This document shows positions 1 through 6,625 of a stretch of DNA of 10,499 nucleotides, piece by piece. Numbering within the stretch: the first letter of the stretch is position 1; each line of letters starts with the position of its first letter. The notes under the pieces were generated by a model. The model had not been told where the DNA came from. It ran no database searches and saw nothing but the letters and a program-made list of their open reading frames with translations. The DNA comes from Candidatus Desantisiibacteriota bacterium. GTDB lineage: Bacteria > JACRDZ01. The stretch is from contig JACQWU010000033.1 of the NCBI GenBank assembly GCA_016209155.1, positions 1 to 10,499 on the forward strand, read 5' to 3'. Position numbers and translations under genes: made by a program.

Positions 1-441
1 TGTTATCCCGTCAGTATCATAAACTTGACCATATATTATACCTAATCTTTTTATTCTAAAATTTACATTTACTAAATTTTTTCCGGGTTCTAAAATAACC
101 TGTTTTTCAATTTGTTTAGGATCTTTTCTAAAAGTTATTTTTGACTCAAAAGTATCAATTAAAACCATTTTATAAGTCCCAGGAGGTACCATATTTATGA
201 CGTAATTGCCATTTCTATCAGTAACTGATGAAAATGCATCTATTCTGCCTTTTACTTTTATACGATAGTTTCCACTCAGATCTGTTAACCCTACCGCAAC
301 CCCCTCCATCCCTTTTCCTAATTTTTCATCATATACGTTCCCCGATATACTCCCATAAACTTCTGCATAAATATTTTGTGACGCATTGAAAATACAAATT
401 AGGAACACAAAAATTAATAATATTTTATTTACTCTATTCAT
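1..441 (-). CDS. Secreted carboxypeptidase-regulatory-like domain protein (3' end outside window)
   Basis: The frame is open from the ATG at 441 to the window edge, giving 147 codons with no stop. Residues 1-26 form a signal peptide: basic MNRVNK, a hydrophobic core (ILLIFVFLICIF), and a likely cleavage after IYA. Two beta-sandwich repeats of the CarboxypepD_reg type follow. The first runs from about residue 28 (GSISGNVYDEKLGKGMEGVAV) to about 98, and contains the hallmark TDRNGNYVINMVPPGTYKMVL. The second starts near residue 137 with GIIYGQVYDTDG. Such domains occur in extracytoplasmic binding or adhesion proteins, where they form structural modules. A GGAGGGGG ribosome binding site lies 7 bases before the ATG. 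The gap to the stop of the upstream gene (464) is 22 bp, so the two genes are probably co-transcribed. The exact role depends on the missing part, which may carry further repeats or an enzyme domain. Confidence 0.8.
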   Translation of the reverse strand, partial: MNRVNKILLIFVFLICIFNASQNIYAEVYGSISGNVYDEKLGKGMEGVAVGLTDLSGNYRIKVKGRIDAFSSVTDRNGNYVINMVPPGTYKMVLIDTFESKITFRKDPKQIEKQVILEPGKNLVNVNFRIKRLGIIYGQVYDTDGIT

Positions 442-463
442 TATTATCCCCCTCCAAACAAAT

Positions 464-1186
464 TTAAATTTTTTCTATAATCTCATTTATCTTCAATTCT
501 TTTTTATCCTCTTTCATCTTAAGCTTTATATGAATCGAACCTTTTCCTTTTATTTCGCTTAAATCATATATAAACAATTTCCAATTACCCTGCTCTATTT
601 GCTTTGTTGGTAAAGAATTAAAAGCTTCCTGATTTTGAGAATCAATTGGGATCATTAATATGCGATAATTTCGCGACATTTTTTCATCCGGTCTGGTTTT
701 TAATCCAAAATGTAATTCTGTGTTATTAGATATATTATTTTTGGTATGCAAATGCGGTAATCTCTTCGTTTTATAACTCATCCAAAATGAGTATTTTTTA
801 TCACCTTTTAATGCTTCTTTAAAATACACATCAAAATTTATATATACTTCTATATTCTCATTCTCTGCTTTGTATATACTTATTGTGCTGTCAAATTTGC
901 TAATAATATTACTATATTCTATATCATATAAATCCTTCTCATCCCATAATGCACCTGATGAAGAAATATTAAATTTATCTAAACTAAATTTCTCACCATA
1001 AGTACTTACCTCCACGTAATCTGTAATTTTAATATACTCGGGATGAAATTCATAAATTTTGCAGTAAAGATCGAATGTATAATATGGGTATTCTGTTGTC
1101 TCTTTTTGTTCTGTAGCTTTAACTAATATAGTATTAAGTAAAATCATTATGCAAGTACTAAATATTAGAAATTTTATCTGTCGCAT
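464..1186 (-). CDS. Uncharacterised secreted protein
   Basis: This 240-residue protein is not one I recognise. Residues 1-24 form a signal peptide (MRQIK, then the hydrophobic FLIFSTCIMILLNTILV, then KA before TEQ), so export is likely. There is no lipobox cysteine at the cleavage site. The mature part is rich in Lys, Glu, Tyr and Ile, with alternating polar and hydrophobic stretches (VEVYINFDVYF, SIHIKLKMK) that suggest beta structure. It has no transmembrane segment and no metal-binding or catalytic motif that I can see. The start is supported by a GAGGGG ribosome binding site 5 bases upstream. A promoter (TTGACA, 18-bp spacer, TAATAT) lies at 1290-1319. It is the first gene of a two-gene unit with the CarboxypepD_reg protein, so both may act together at the cell surface, which is inferred from position only. 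Confidence 0.7.
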   Translation of the reverse strand: MRQIKFLIFSTCIMILLNTILVKATEQKETTEYPYYTFDLYCKIYEFHPEYIKITDYVEVSTYGEKFSLDKFNISSSGALWDEKDLYDIEYSNIISKFDSTISIYKAENENIEVYINFDVYFKEALKGDKKYSFWMSYKTKRLPHLHTKNNISNNTELHFGLKTRPDEKMSRNYRILMIPIDSQNQEAFNSLPTKQIEQGNWKLFIYDLSEIKGKGSIHIKLKMKEDKKELKINEIIEKI

Positions 1187-1289
1187 CTTGTCCCCTCGAT
1201 AGACTTGACAAATTCAAATACCTTGCTCACATTTACTATTTCAAATTATTTGACCAGATGTAATATCATTTATTTTGGAATATTTTTAT

Positions 1290-1319
1290 ATATTAATCCC
1301 AAAATATTGTGCATGTCAA
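1290..1319 (-). promoter_or_regulatory. Sigma-70-type promoter for the secreted-protein pair
   Basis: On the minus strand, a perfect TTGACA (1314-1319) is followed after 18 bp by TAATAT (1290-1295). Transcription would start near 1283, giving a leader of about 95 nt before the ATG at 1186. The region is very AT-rich, so chance matches are possible, but the -35 hexamer is perfect. Confidence 0.5.
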
Positions 1320-1372
1320 TATATTTTTCGACAAATTAACATAGTCTCTGGGATTACAAAGGCATGTAAAAT

Positions 1373-1405
1373 GAAGAACCCTGCGGCAGACCGCAAGGTA
1401 TCTTC
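1373..1405. repeat. Short hairpin repeat, copy A
   Basis: This imperfect palindrome has arms GAAGA-ACC-TGCGG and CCGCA-GGT-TCTTC around a CAGA loop. It has one mismatch and one bulge, about 13 paired bases in all. A diverged copy in reverse orientation lies at 2496-2530 and keeps the same core (TGCGGCAGA and TCTTC end), so this is a dispersed family rather than a one-off terminator. No T-run follows it. Confidence 0.65.
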
Positions 1406-1440
1406 TGTCTCTCTTTGAAATTCTTTATTATTTATTTTAG

Positions 1441-1581
1441 TGCCAATTCATCCCTGACTTAAAAGGCTTACGTATTAATGGCATTTCAGATAAAGGGGTT
1501 ACCTATTTAGAGCAATTTAAACATTTCGAAAAAAAACAAAAAGGAGGGATTAATTTATGCTACCATCAAAACTTTTTTTAA
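1441..1581 (+). pseudogene. Possible leucine-rich-repeat protein remnant
   Basis: One plus-strand frame reads CQFIPDLKGLRINGISDKGV, then TYLEQFKHFEKK. It resembles one repeat of the ribonuclease-inhibitor type of LRR (LxxLxLxGxxITDxGLxxLxxL). A stop (TAG) lies directly before it, there is no start codon, and the frame ends at the TAA at 1579-1581 inside the antisense toxin-antitoxin remnant. If real, it is a scrap of a larger gene brought in or left behind by rearrangement. A single repeat is weak evidence and a chance frame is possible. Confidence 0.25.
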
Positions 1582-1766
1582 ATTCTCTTCAAATAATTTA
1601 ATCATATTTTGAATAGCAGCAACTTCTTTTTCATCAAAATATTTTCCCCGCATTGAGAACACACATTGGCTGGAATTTTTTCAATAAAAAGGTGATACCC
1701 TTTTCTATCAACCGTATAGGAAACCGTTGACTTTTCCATTTCACTATTACACAATAGACACTTCGT
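1555..1766 (-). pseudogene. YgiT-type zinc finger (MqsA N-terminal-like) antitoxin, broken
   Basis: Read through one frameshift, this region encodes a protein of about 71 residues of the YgiT-type zinc-finger family: KCLLCNSEM, then YTVDRKGYHLFIEKIPANVC, then SQCGE, then YFDEKEVAAIQNMIKLFEEN, then LKKVLMVA and a TAA. The four zinc ligands C3, C6, C36 and C39 are present. Two lesions are visible. The expected ATG directly before KCLLC reads ACG (1764-1766), although an AAGGAG site remains upstream. One base is missing in the run of four A at 1642-1645, which shifts the frame after CGE; without a correction the product would end at about 54 residues. In intact modules this small antitoxin follows a DUF4258 toxin, and a remnant of that toxin lies directly upstream here. 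ACG can rarely start translation and the A-run could be a sequencing error, so function is not strictly excluded. Confidence 0.75.
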
Positions 1767-1858
1767 CTTTTTCTCCTTACTTTAAAATCATCTTCCAATT
1801 TTTTTAAAGATGGGATATATGCTGTTATTATAGTATTTTCTAATATACATAAACGGAG
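1763..1858 (-). pseudogene. DUF4258 toxin, C-terminal remnant
   Basis: One minus-strand frame reads LRLCILENTIITAYIPSLKK, then LEDDFKVRRKR. This matches the C-terminal end of DUF4258 proteins, where a strand of the type ITxYxP is followed by a W/LEDDFKxRR tail. The reading frame should end in TGA overlapping the antitoxin ATG (ATGA), but the overlap now reads ACGA at 1763-1766, so the frame runs on into the antitoxin sequence. The first two thirds of the toxin are absent: upstream of about 1858 the DNA codes for the GAF protein in another frame. DUF4258 proteins are RelE-fold-like toxins found with YgiT-type partners. The remnant is too short to be toxic. Confidence 0.65.
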
Positions 1859-2384
1859 CAATGTAGTTTGCGATATTTTCCAATAAAATTTTATCTTTTT
1901 CATTAAATTTTGTTTCCTTATTGGCAACAAAAAAATTTCCCAAACATTCGTCTTGATAAATAATGGGAACAGCCAAAGCTCCATTTATTTTAATATTATT
2001 ATCAATCTCAAAAAGAATATGATTTGAATACAGACTTATTTTCTCTATCATTGCTATACTCCAGATACTGTCCCACATCCTAAGAGGTACGATATAATTC
2101 TTTATAAGGGTTTGTTTTCTGCAGGTGTATTTAATAATAGAAGGACATACAATTGCTCCTTTCTTATCAATATACCCAAAGATCCCAAATTTGCTTTGCA
2201 TCATATTTAAAATTATACCAAGTACATTGTTGTAGATATCATCATTTGTAATTTTAGGAAAATGTTCAATAATATATTTTTTTAAAATAATATCCGGCTC
2301 CTGCTTTTTATATTCAATATTTTTTTTACTTCTGTAAACTGAATTATTATCAAAGCAGTTTTTATCTCTTTTTAACATTATCAT
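1788..2384 (-). CDS. GAF-domain protein, probably truncated at its C-terminus
   Basis: The product has 198 residues. Residues about 44-182 form a GAF domain of the kind common in sensor kinases: FGIFGYIDKKGAIVCPS, IWSIAMIEKISLYSNH, GALAVPIIYQDECLGNFFVA and NKETKFNEKDKILLENIANY. GAF domains bind small ligands or sense redox state and normally control a linked output domain. None is linked here. Residues 183-198 (KYYNNSIYPIFKKIGR) are read out of frame from a DUF4258 toxin remnant, and the stop is a TGA at 1788-1790. This suggests that a longer sensor protein lost its output part at a recombination junction near 1858. The start is backed by AAAGGA about 7 bases upstream. Residues 1-43 look polar and are not a recognised domain. 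The CheX-like gene lies upstream on the same strand, 144 bp away. Confidence 0.75.
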   Translation of the reverse strand: MIMLKRDKNCFDNNSVYRSKKNIEYKKQEPDIILKKYIIEHFPKITNDDIYNNVLGIILNMMQSKFGIFGYIDKKGAIVCPSIIKYTCRKQTLIKNYIVPLRMWDSIWSIAMIEKISLYSNHILFEIDNNIKINGALAVPIIYQDECLGNFFVANKETKFNEKDKILLENIANYIAPFMYIRKYYNNSIYPIFKKIGR

Positions 2385-2422
2385 TATTAATCCTTTCTTA
2401 TAAATAGGTAATATAAAAAATT

Positions 2423-2476
2423 AACCACAGAGAAAACCTCAGAGTAATCCCTTTATTTTCTCTGTGAACTGTGGTT
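2423..2476. repeat. Palindromic repeat of the AACCACAG type
   Basis: AACCACAG at 2423-2430 is mirrored by CTGTGGTT at 2469-2476, and inner segments AGAGAAAA and TTTTCTCT add further pairing. From memory, sequences of the type AACCACAGAGAACACAGAG recur between genes in many environmental genomes. It lies between the CheX-like and GAF genes and could act as a weak terminator or RNA-stability element. No T-run directly follows. Confidence 0.6.
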
Positions 2477-2495
2477 CATTCTTTATATAAATACA

Positions 2496-2530
2496 GAAGA
2501 TCCCCGGCGGTCTCTGCCGCATGGTACTTC
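2496..2530. repeat. Short hairpin repeat, copy B
   Basis: In the reverse orientation this is a diverged copy of the hairpin at 1373-1405, with the same GAAG-ACC-TGCGGCAGA core and ATCTTC end. It touches the TGA stop of the CheX-like gene (2529-2531), so the hairpin forms at the very end of that transcript and may protect or terminate it. Confidence 0.6.
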
Positions 2531-3113
2531 ATAAAATTTGTATTCCAAGCCAAAATTTTTTTTGTGACAGAGAAAAAGATAAATACATCAAATGATCACT
2601 ATAAGGGGAGGCTATTAATTCTGTTCCCTTCATTGATTTTGGCAATGATATTTTCCCTTTTATTGAATTATTATCCATTCTTGCTACGATATCGGCCGCA
2701 AGGATATTTGACATTTCACTTACAAAATAATGCATGCAATCACTGTCAAAATCAATTTCTACTTTTCCGAACTTTCTGGCGGCTTCAATGGCAAAATTAC
2801 TTGGGAATCCGAGTAATATCGAACAATCCGGTTCATTCATAATCGAACAAATTCCAATTATACTGCTCGCAATTATATCCGGTTCTTTTTTTATAATTCC
2901 ATGATATTCCGGTTGGGTCCCGCAGGATGGAGTTAGCGTGGAAATTACTGCTTCTTTTGTACTTTCAATTATTTTGGAGTAGATATGGATATCACTCATA
3001 AAATTTACAAATTTTTTAAAACATTCTTCACTTTTGTTTTTTAATATGGCAATATCCTTAATAAAAATTTTTATTTCCTCATTTCCAATAGAAATTTTGT
3101 CATTTTGATACAT
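2529..3113 (-). CDS. CheX-like chemotaxis phosphatase domain protein
   Basis: The product has 194 residues. Residues about 45-190 show the CheX fold pattern: an N-terminal strand region (STKEAVISTL), HGIIKKEPDIIASSIIGICS, CSILLGFPSNFAIEAARKF and then the key helix VSEMSNILAADIVARM. The ExxN motif (E133, N136) is the catalytic pair that CheX and CheC proteins use to dephosphorylate CheY-P. The related second helix of CheC is absent, as expected for CheX. The start is supported by an AAAGGAGGAT site 5-6 bases upstream. No che or flagellar gene is visible nearby. The next gene on the same strand is a GAF-only protein, so the pair looks like an orphan signalling unit that could act on a response regulator outside the window. 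Many CheX-like proteins in such genomes have no known partner. Confidence 0.72.
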   Translation of the reverse strand: MYQNDKISIGNEEIKIFIKDIAILKNKSEECFKKFVNFMSDIHIYSKIIESTKEAVISTLTPSCGTQPEYHGIIKKEPDIIASSIIGICSIMNEPDCSILLGFPSNFAIEAARKFGKVEIDFDSDCMHYFVSEMSNILAADIVARMDNNSIKGKISLPKSMKGTELIASPYSDHLMYLSFSLSQKKFWLGIQIL

Positions 3114-3325
3114 ATTTAATCCTCCTTTTAAATAAAATTTTAATTATCTATTAATAATTTTACATATATTTAAAAAAAGCACAACGTTGAAAGAATGGGT
3201 ATAAAGTGGGTATCAAAATTACATAGTGAAAGAGAAAAAATGAGGAATTTCGAACTGATAGTAAGTTCAAATATTTAATTAGTACTACAGGCTAAACAAA
3301 AACGTGAAAAAAACATAAAAAATCT

Positions 3326-3781
3326 TCATTTTTTGCATTTAAAATATTGTTTCAGTATTTTTCGGTGATCAAAAGCTATTTTTTCAGGAAGATTTTTTGC
3401 CGTGAAAATTTTCGCATCCTTTGCATCATCACCCGCTTTCGGGTATCCGTAGGCTTTGGCTATAAATACTGTTGTTATAGTGTGATGATAGGGATCTCTT
3501 CTCGGACTGGAATAAGTATGGAACTGTGCAATAAGCTTAACTTTTAAACCTGTTTCCTCTTTTGATTCACGTACCGCGCAATCTTCCAGCGACTCTCCAT
3601 ATTCAACAAAACCGCCGGGGATTGCCCAATATCCTTTTGGACGATTTTTTCTTTCTATAAGAATTATTCCTGTTTCCTTCGAAGGTGTAACACACTCAAT
3701 AATAACATCAGCTGTAGGCAGAGGATTGACATATTTTTCTATACGCGTTTTACAATGAGGACAATAAATATATTTTTTCAT
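3326..3781 (-). CDS. Nudix hydrolase, ADP-ribose pyrophosphatase-like
   Basis: The product is a cytoplasmic hydrolase of 151 residues that cleaves nucleoside diphosphates linked to another moiety. The Nudix box is perfect: G57-x5-E63-x7-R71-E72-x2-E75-E76-x-G78-L79, in GGFVEYGE and RESKEETGL. The following [16 protein letters not shown] segment resembles the ADP-ribose pyrophosphatase group (COG1051). The N-terminus has a short CPHC motif (C7, C10) before the fold, part of a possible half zinc ribbon with no second CxxC. An AAGGAA site lies about 6 bases before the ATG. The gene is the last of a three-gene unit, 12 bp after DUF3343. Substrate cannot be fixed from sequence: ADP-ribose is the best guess, while a sugar nucleotide would fit the nucleotidyltransferase-like first gene. 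It ends with TGA, and no terminator hairpin is visible in the 212 bp after it. Confidence 0.88.
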   Translation of the reverse strand: MKKYIYCPHCKTRIEKYVNPLPTADVIIECVTPSKETGIILIERKNRPKGYWAIPGGFVEYGESLEDCAVRESKEETGLKVKLIAQFHTYSSPRRDPYHHTITTVFIAKAYGYPKAGDDAKDAKIFTAKNLPEKIAFDHRKILKQYFKCKK

Positions 3782-3793
3782 GTTTTTCCTTGC

Positions 3794-4042
3794 TTAATCA
3801 ACATTAATCCTTGTCCACTCATTATCAATCTTCCGGTAAAATCCCTCAAGCTTAAGCTTTGCCAGCTTAAATTCTTCATCCAATTTGTTCAAAAAATCGC
3901 TGTCAAACTCAATTGCCAGACCGCAATCTGTGGTTATTTTTCTGGGTTTTATTATGGTTTTATTTTTTATTTTCAATTTTTTAAAAATTTTTTCCGCAGA
4001 TAAAGTATGATATGTGGTAAAAAAAACCGCAAGAAATTGCAT
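3794..4042 (-). CDS. DUF3343 family protein (putative Se/S carrier-like)
   Basis: This is a small 82-residue protein. The pattern FTTYHTLSAEKIFKKLKI, then KPRKITTDCGLAIEFD, matches DUF3343 (putative selenium/sulfur carrier-like), whose hallmark is a PRxxSSxCG motif with one conserved cysteine, here C40-G41. The family is named for its resemblance to, and association with, selenium and sulfur-relay proteins such as YedF; its biochemistry is not settled. The C-terminal 25 residues (KLAKLKLEGFYRKIDNEWTR) extend slightly past the usual domain. The gene starts 9 bp after the nucleotidyltransferase-like stop and ends 12 bp before the Nudix start, so translation is probably coupled; its own ribosome binding site (TAGGTAG) is weak. 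A sulfur or selenium link would fit the AprAB-like genes elsewhere in the window, but they are not in the same operon. Confidence 0.7.
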   Translation of the reverse strand: MQFLAVFFTTYHTLSAEKIFKKLKIKNKTIIKPRKITTDCGLAIEFDSDFLNKLDEEFKLAKLKLEGFYRKIDNEWTRINVD

Positions 4043-4051
4043 AAGTACTAC

Positions 4052-4750
4052 CTATAAAAAATTCACAGGATTATTTAAATATTCTTTAAATTTTTCCAAT
4101 CCCTGAATTGTGCTGGTTTCAATATTCTGTTGTGAAATTTCATATGAAAGCAGTTCATCACGTTCAATAAGAGCATTAAATATATCTTCCAGAGAAAAAG
4201 CTTCATGATTATTTAAAAATAAAAAATCAAATATTTTTTTATTTAATATACATGTATTGGCATATGTATACATTATATCTTCATTTAAATTTGTATTAAT
4301 AAAATTTTTTACTTTTTTATTTTCAACTGTCACATTGCCATTTGTGCCAAAACGGTTATTCCTATACATAAACATAAGTCCCTGATTTTTATTTTTTATA
4401 AAATACTGCATAATACCTTTATAATTAATAGGAAAATATGAATCCCCTGAAATCACATAAAACTCATCATGAAGATATTTATATACACTTTTGATTACCC
4501 CTCCGGTCCCAAGCATGGAATCCTCAATATTAGTACATCTCAAATTTACTCCGAAATCCTGACCTTTATAAAAATAATAATTAATATTCGCACCAAGATT
4601 GCCGGTACATACAATAATATTATCTATCCCGTAATCTTTTAACAGCTCAAACTGATATTCCATAAACGGCCTGCCTTCTACATCCATTAAAGAATCAGGA
4701 ATACTAAGGTTTAGACCGGGCTTCCAGCCGGCCATAATTAATGCCTGCAT
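4052..4750 (-). CDS. Sugar-nucleotidyltransferase-like protein with degraded catalytic signature
   Basis: The product has 232 residues with the fold of NDP-sugar pyrophosphorylases (COG1208, close to heptose-1-phosphate guanylyltransferase-like proteins). Recognisable parts are MQALIMAG, VEGRPFMEYQFELLKDYGID, IIVCTGNLGANI, MLGTGGVIKSVY (80-91), FYVISGDSYFPINY with the expected metal-binding D103, and YANTCILNKKIFDFL. The nucleotide-binding signature GGxGTRLxPxTxxxPK is lost. The sequence reads AGWKPGLNLSIPDSLMDV, so the second glycine, the GTR arginine and the PK lysine are all replaced, the last by D19. The frame is otherwise intact and the GGGAGGT site about 6 bases upstream is strong. It is therefore either a non-catalytic relative or a diverged enzyme. 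It leads the unit that continues with DUF3343 and the Nudix hydrolase. Pairing with ilvD upstream is unlikely because a repeat fills the 116-bp gap. Confidence 0.75.
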   Translation of the reverse strand: MQALIMAGWKPGLNLSIPDSLMDVEGRPFMEYQFELLKDYGIDNIIVCTGNLGANINYYFYKGQDFGVNLRCTNIEDSMLGTGGVIKSVYKYLHDEFYVISGDSYFPINYKGIMQYFIKNKNQGLMFMYRNNRFGTNGNVTVENKKVKNFINTNLNEDIMYTYANTCILNKKIFDFLFLNNHEAFSLEDIFNALIERDELLSYEISQQNIETSTIQGLEKFKEYLNNPVNFL

Positions 4751-4780
4751 AAAAAATACCTCCCTGGTTAATTCGTATTT

Positions 4781-4860
4781 TTAGGTATTTAGACTGAAGG
4801 CTGAAGGTTATTAGTTATTACACCTAAAAGCCTTCCACCTTCAGCCTATTCATCTAAATA
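4781..4860 (-). repeat. Dispersed 80-87 bp palindromic repeat, copy 1
   Basis: In reverse orientation this reads almost base for base like 10138-10224. It starts TATTTAGATGAATAGGCTG, passes GGCTTTTAGGT and ends CCTTCAGCCTTCAGTCTAAA-TACCT. The ends are complementary (TATTTAGACTGAAGG against CCTTCAGCCTA and CTAAATA), so the transcript would fold. It lies between the ilvD stop and the nucleotidyltransferase-like start, where it may separate the two transcripts. Confidence 0.8.
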
Positions 4861-4866
4861 TTTACA

Positions 4867-6528
4867 CTAATAATTTAACAGGGCGCCTTTTGCGCCTGAT
4901 GTTACTTTTTCTGCATAACGCGCAAGATAACCTGTTTTAATTTTAGGTGCCCGCGGCTTCCATTTTGAAAAACGTTTTTTAATCTCTTCATCGGAAAGTT
5001 TAACATTAAGTTTTCTTGCCGGAATATCAATTTCTATTAAATCACCGCTGCGTATAACCGCAATAACTCCGCCTTCCATTGCTTCCGGTGAAACATGCCC
5101 GATAGCAGCTCCGCGCGTACCGCCTGAAAATCTTCCGTCTGTAATCAGCGCAACATCCTTATCCAGCCCTACTCCGCAGATGGCAGATGTAGGGGCAAGC
5201 ATTTCTCTCATTCCCGGACCGCCGCGGGGACCTTCATAACGGATAACCAGCACTTCGCCTTTTTTTATTTTATTTCCCAATATAGCAGAAACTGCTTCTT
5301 CTTCAGATTCAAATACACGTGCAGGTCCAGTATGAAACAGCATCTCATGCGCCACAGCCGATTCTTTTACGACACTTCCGGAAGGAGCAATATTCCCGAA
5401 AAGAGCGGCCAATCCTCCTGTTTTATGATACGGATTATCAAGAGGACGAATAACCTCCCTGTCCAATACCTTAATATCTTTTAAATTGTCCTTCCATGTT
5501 TTGCCTGTAACCGTTAACTCCTGCATCTTTATCAATTTCCTGCGCGTAAGTTCTTTCATAATCGCATATACTCCTCCTGCTTCATATAAATCCTCAAGAT
5601 GATGAATCCCCGAAGGTGAAATAGATGCTATATGAGGAACTTTTACGCTTATTAAATTAAGCATACTCAAATCAAATTTAACACCAACTTCATTGGCAAT
5701 AGCCGGAAGATGCAAAGAAGTATTGGTTGATCCTCCAAAAGCCATATCTAAAACTAAAGCATTATGAAATGCCCCCGGAGTGAGTATATCTTTTGGTCTT
5801 ATATCATTTTTAACAAGTTCGAGTATCTTACCTCCGGCATTTTTAGCAAGACGGATGCGCTCCGCATAAACAGCAGGTACTGTCCCATTTCCGGGAAGAG
5901 CTATGCCAAGGGCTTCACAAAGACAATTCATTGAATTCGCAGTAAAAAGCCCTGCGCATGACCCGGGTCCGGGACAGGCGCAATCTTCCAGTTCAGCAAG
6001 ATCATCCATAGACATTTTTTTTGTTTTAACTTTTCCAACAGCTTCATAAACAGTTATAAAATCCACGGCTTTATGACGGAAACTGCCGCTTAACATGGGT
6101 CCGCCGCTTATAAAGATACTCGGGATGTTAACTCTTGATGCACCCATAAGCATGCCCGGAGTAATTTTGTCGCAGTTAGGAACAAACACCAGTCCGTCAA
6201 AAGGATGCGCCATTGCCATTGCTTCAACTGAATCCGCAATAAGCTCGCGGCTTGCAAGCGAATATTTCATACCCTGATGCCCCATAGCAATACCATCGCA
6301 AATCCCGATACATCCGAATTCAACAGGTGTCCCTCCGGCCATATAAATCCCTGCCTTAACTGCTTCAACGATTTTTGACAGATGTATATGCCCCGGAATA
6401 ATCTGGTTATAGGAATTAACAATCCCGATTAAAGGACGTGAAATTTCCTCATTGGTATATCCCATTGCTTTAAATAATGAACGATGCGGAGCTTTTTCCA
6501 GCCCTTTTTTCATAATATCGCTTCTCAT
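4867..6528 (-). CDS. ilvD: Dihydroxy-acid dehydratase
   Basis: This 553-residue enzyme is full length for IlvD and dehydrates 2,3-dihydroxy-isovalerate or 2,3-dihydroxy-3-methylvalerate to the 2-keto acid, the third step of valine and isoleucine synthesis. It is cytoplasmic and uses an Fe-S cluster plus a divalent metal. Visible motifs are [18 protein letters not shown] at the start, [13 protein letters not shown] (38-50), [15 protein letters not shown] (77-91, metal-binding D78), [15 protein letters not shown] (116-130, cluster ligand C119 and the lysine K121 that is carbamylated in homologues), [20 protein letters not shown] (183-202, C191) and [20 protein letters not shown] near the C-terminus, with the serine proposed as catalytic base. 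The ATG has an AGGAGGT site 9 bases upstream and a promoter at 6597-6625. No other ilv or leu genes are adjacent, so it appears to be a stand-alone gene. No T-box or leader peptide is visible in the leader of about 60 nt. The stop is TAG. Confidence 0.97.
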   Translation of the reverse strand: MRSDIMKKGLEKAPHRSLFKAMGYTNEEISRPLIGIVNSYNQIIPGHIHLSKIVEAVKAGIYMAGGTPVEFGCIGICDGIAMGHQGMKYSLASRELIADSVEAMAMAHPFDGLVFVPNCDKITPGMLMGASRVNIPSIFISGGPMLSGSFRHKAVDFITVYEAVGKVKTKKMSMDDLAELEDCACPGPGSCAGLFTANSMNCLCEALGIALPGNGTVPAVYAERIRLAKNAGGKILELVKNDIRPKDILTPGAFHNALVLDMAFGGSTNTSLHLPAIANEVGVKFDLSMLNLISVKVPHIASISPSGIHHLEDLYEAGGVYAIMKELTRRKLIKMQELTVTGKTWKDNLKDIKVLDREVIRPLDNPYHKTGGLAALFGNIAPSGSVVKESAVAHEMLFHTGPARVFESEEEAVSAILGNKIKKGEVLVIRYEGPRGGPGMREMLAPTSAICGVGLDKDVALITDGRFSGGTRGAAIGHVSPEAMEGGVIAVIRSGDLIEIDIPARKLNVKLSDEEIKKRFSKWKPRAPKIKTGYLARYAEKVTSGAKGALLNY

Positions 6529-6596
6529 AAAATTCGACCTCCTGTTTCACTCTTTATTTGATCTAAATTTTCCATATTAAATAAATGCTAAAATAA

Positions 6597-6625
6597 AATA
6601 TATATGTATCTAAATAAGTTGTCAA
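6597..6625 (-). promoter_or_regulatory. Sigma-70-type promoter of ilvD
   Basis: On the minus strand, a perfect TTGACA (6620-6625), a 17-bp spacer and TATATT (6597-6602) lie about 70 bp before the ilvD start. A transcript would start near 6590, giving a leader of about 60 nt that holds only the AGGAGGT ribosome binding site and no room for a riboswitch. Confidence 0.65.

Larger units (their letters stand above)
1187..1554. other. Non-coding stretch between the secreted-protein operon and the toxin-antitoxin remnant
   Basis: No intact gene is visible on either strand. The stretch holds the promoter at 1290-1319, a hairpin repeat at 1373-1405 and a possible leucine-rich-repeat remnant starting near 1441. 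The sequence between 1206 and 1290 is plain AT-rich DNA in which I see nothing. Positions 1541-1560 contain AAGGAGGG followed by an ATG on the plus strand, but that frame stops after 14 codons. Confidence 0.6.

Noticed and set aside
1634-1984. 116-codon minus-strand frame as an intact gene
   Set aside because: Its first part is an out-of-frame reading of the GAF gene and its end an out-of-frame reading of the YgiT-type antitoxin. Only the middle (about 1763-1858) is meaningful, as a toxin remnant.
2471-2842. Plus-strand frame of 123 codons
   Set aside because: It is antisense to the CheX-like gene, has no ribosome binding site and runs through two palindromic repeats.
6529-6600. T-box or leader-peptide attenuator for ilvD
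   Set aside because: The leader from the predicted promoter is only about 60 nt and shows no T-box sequence, terminator hairpin or branched-chain codon run.
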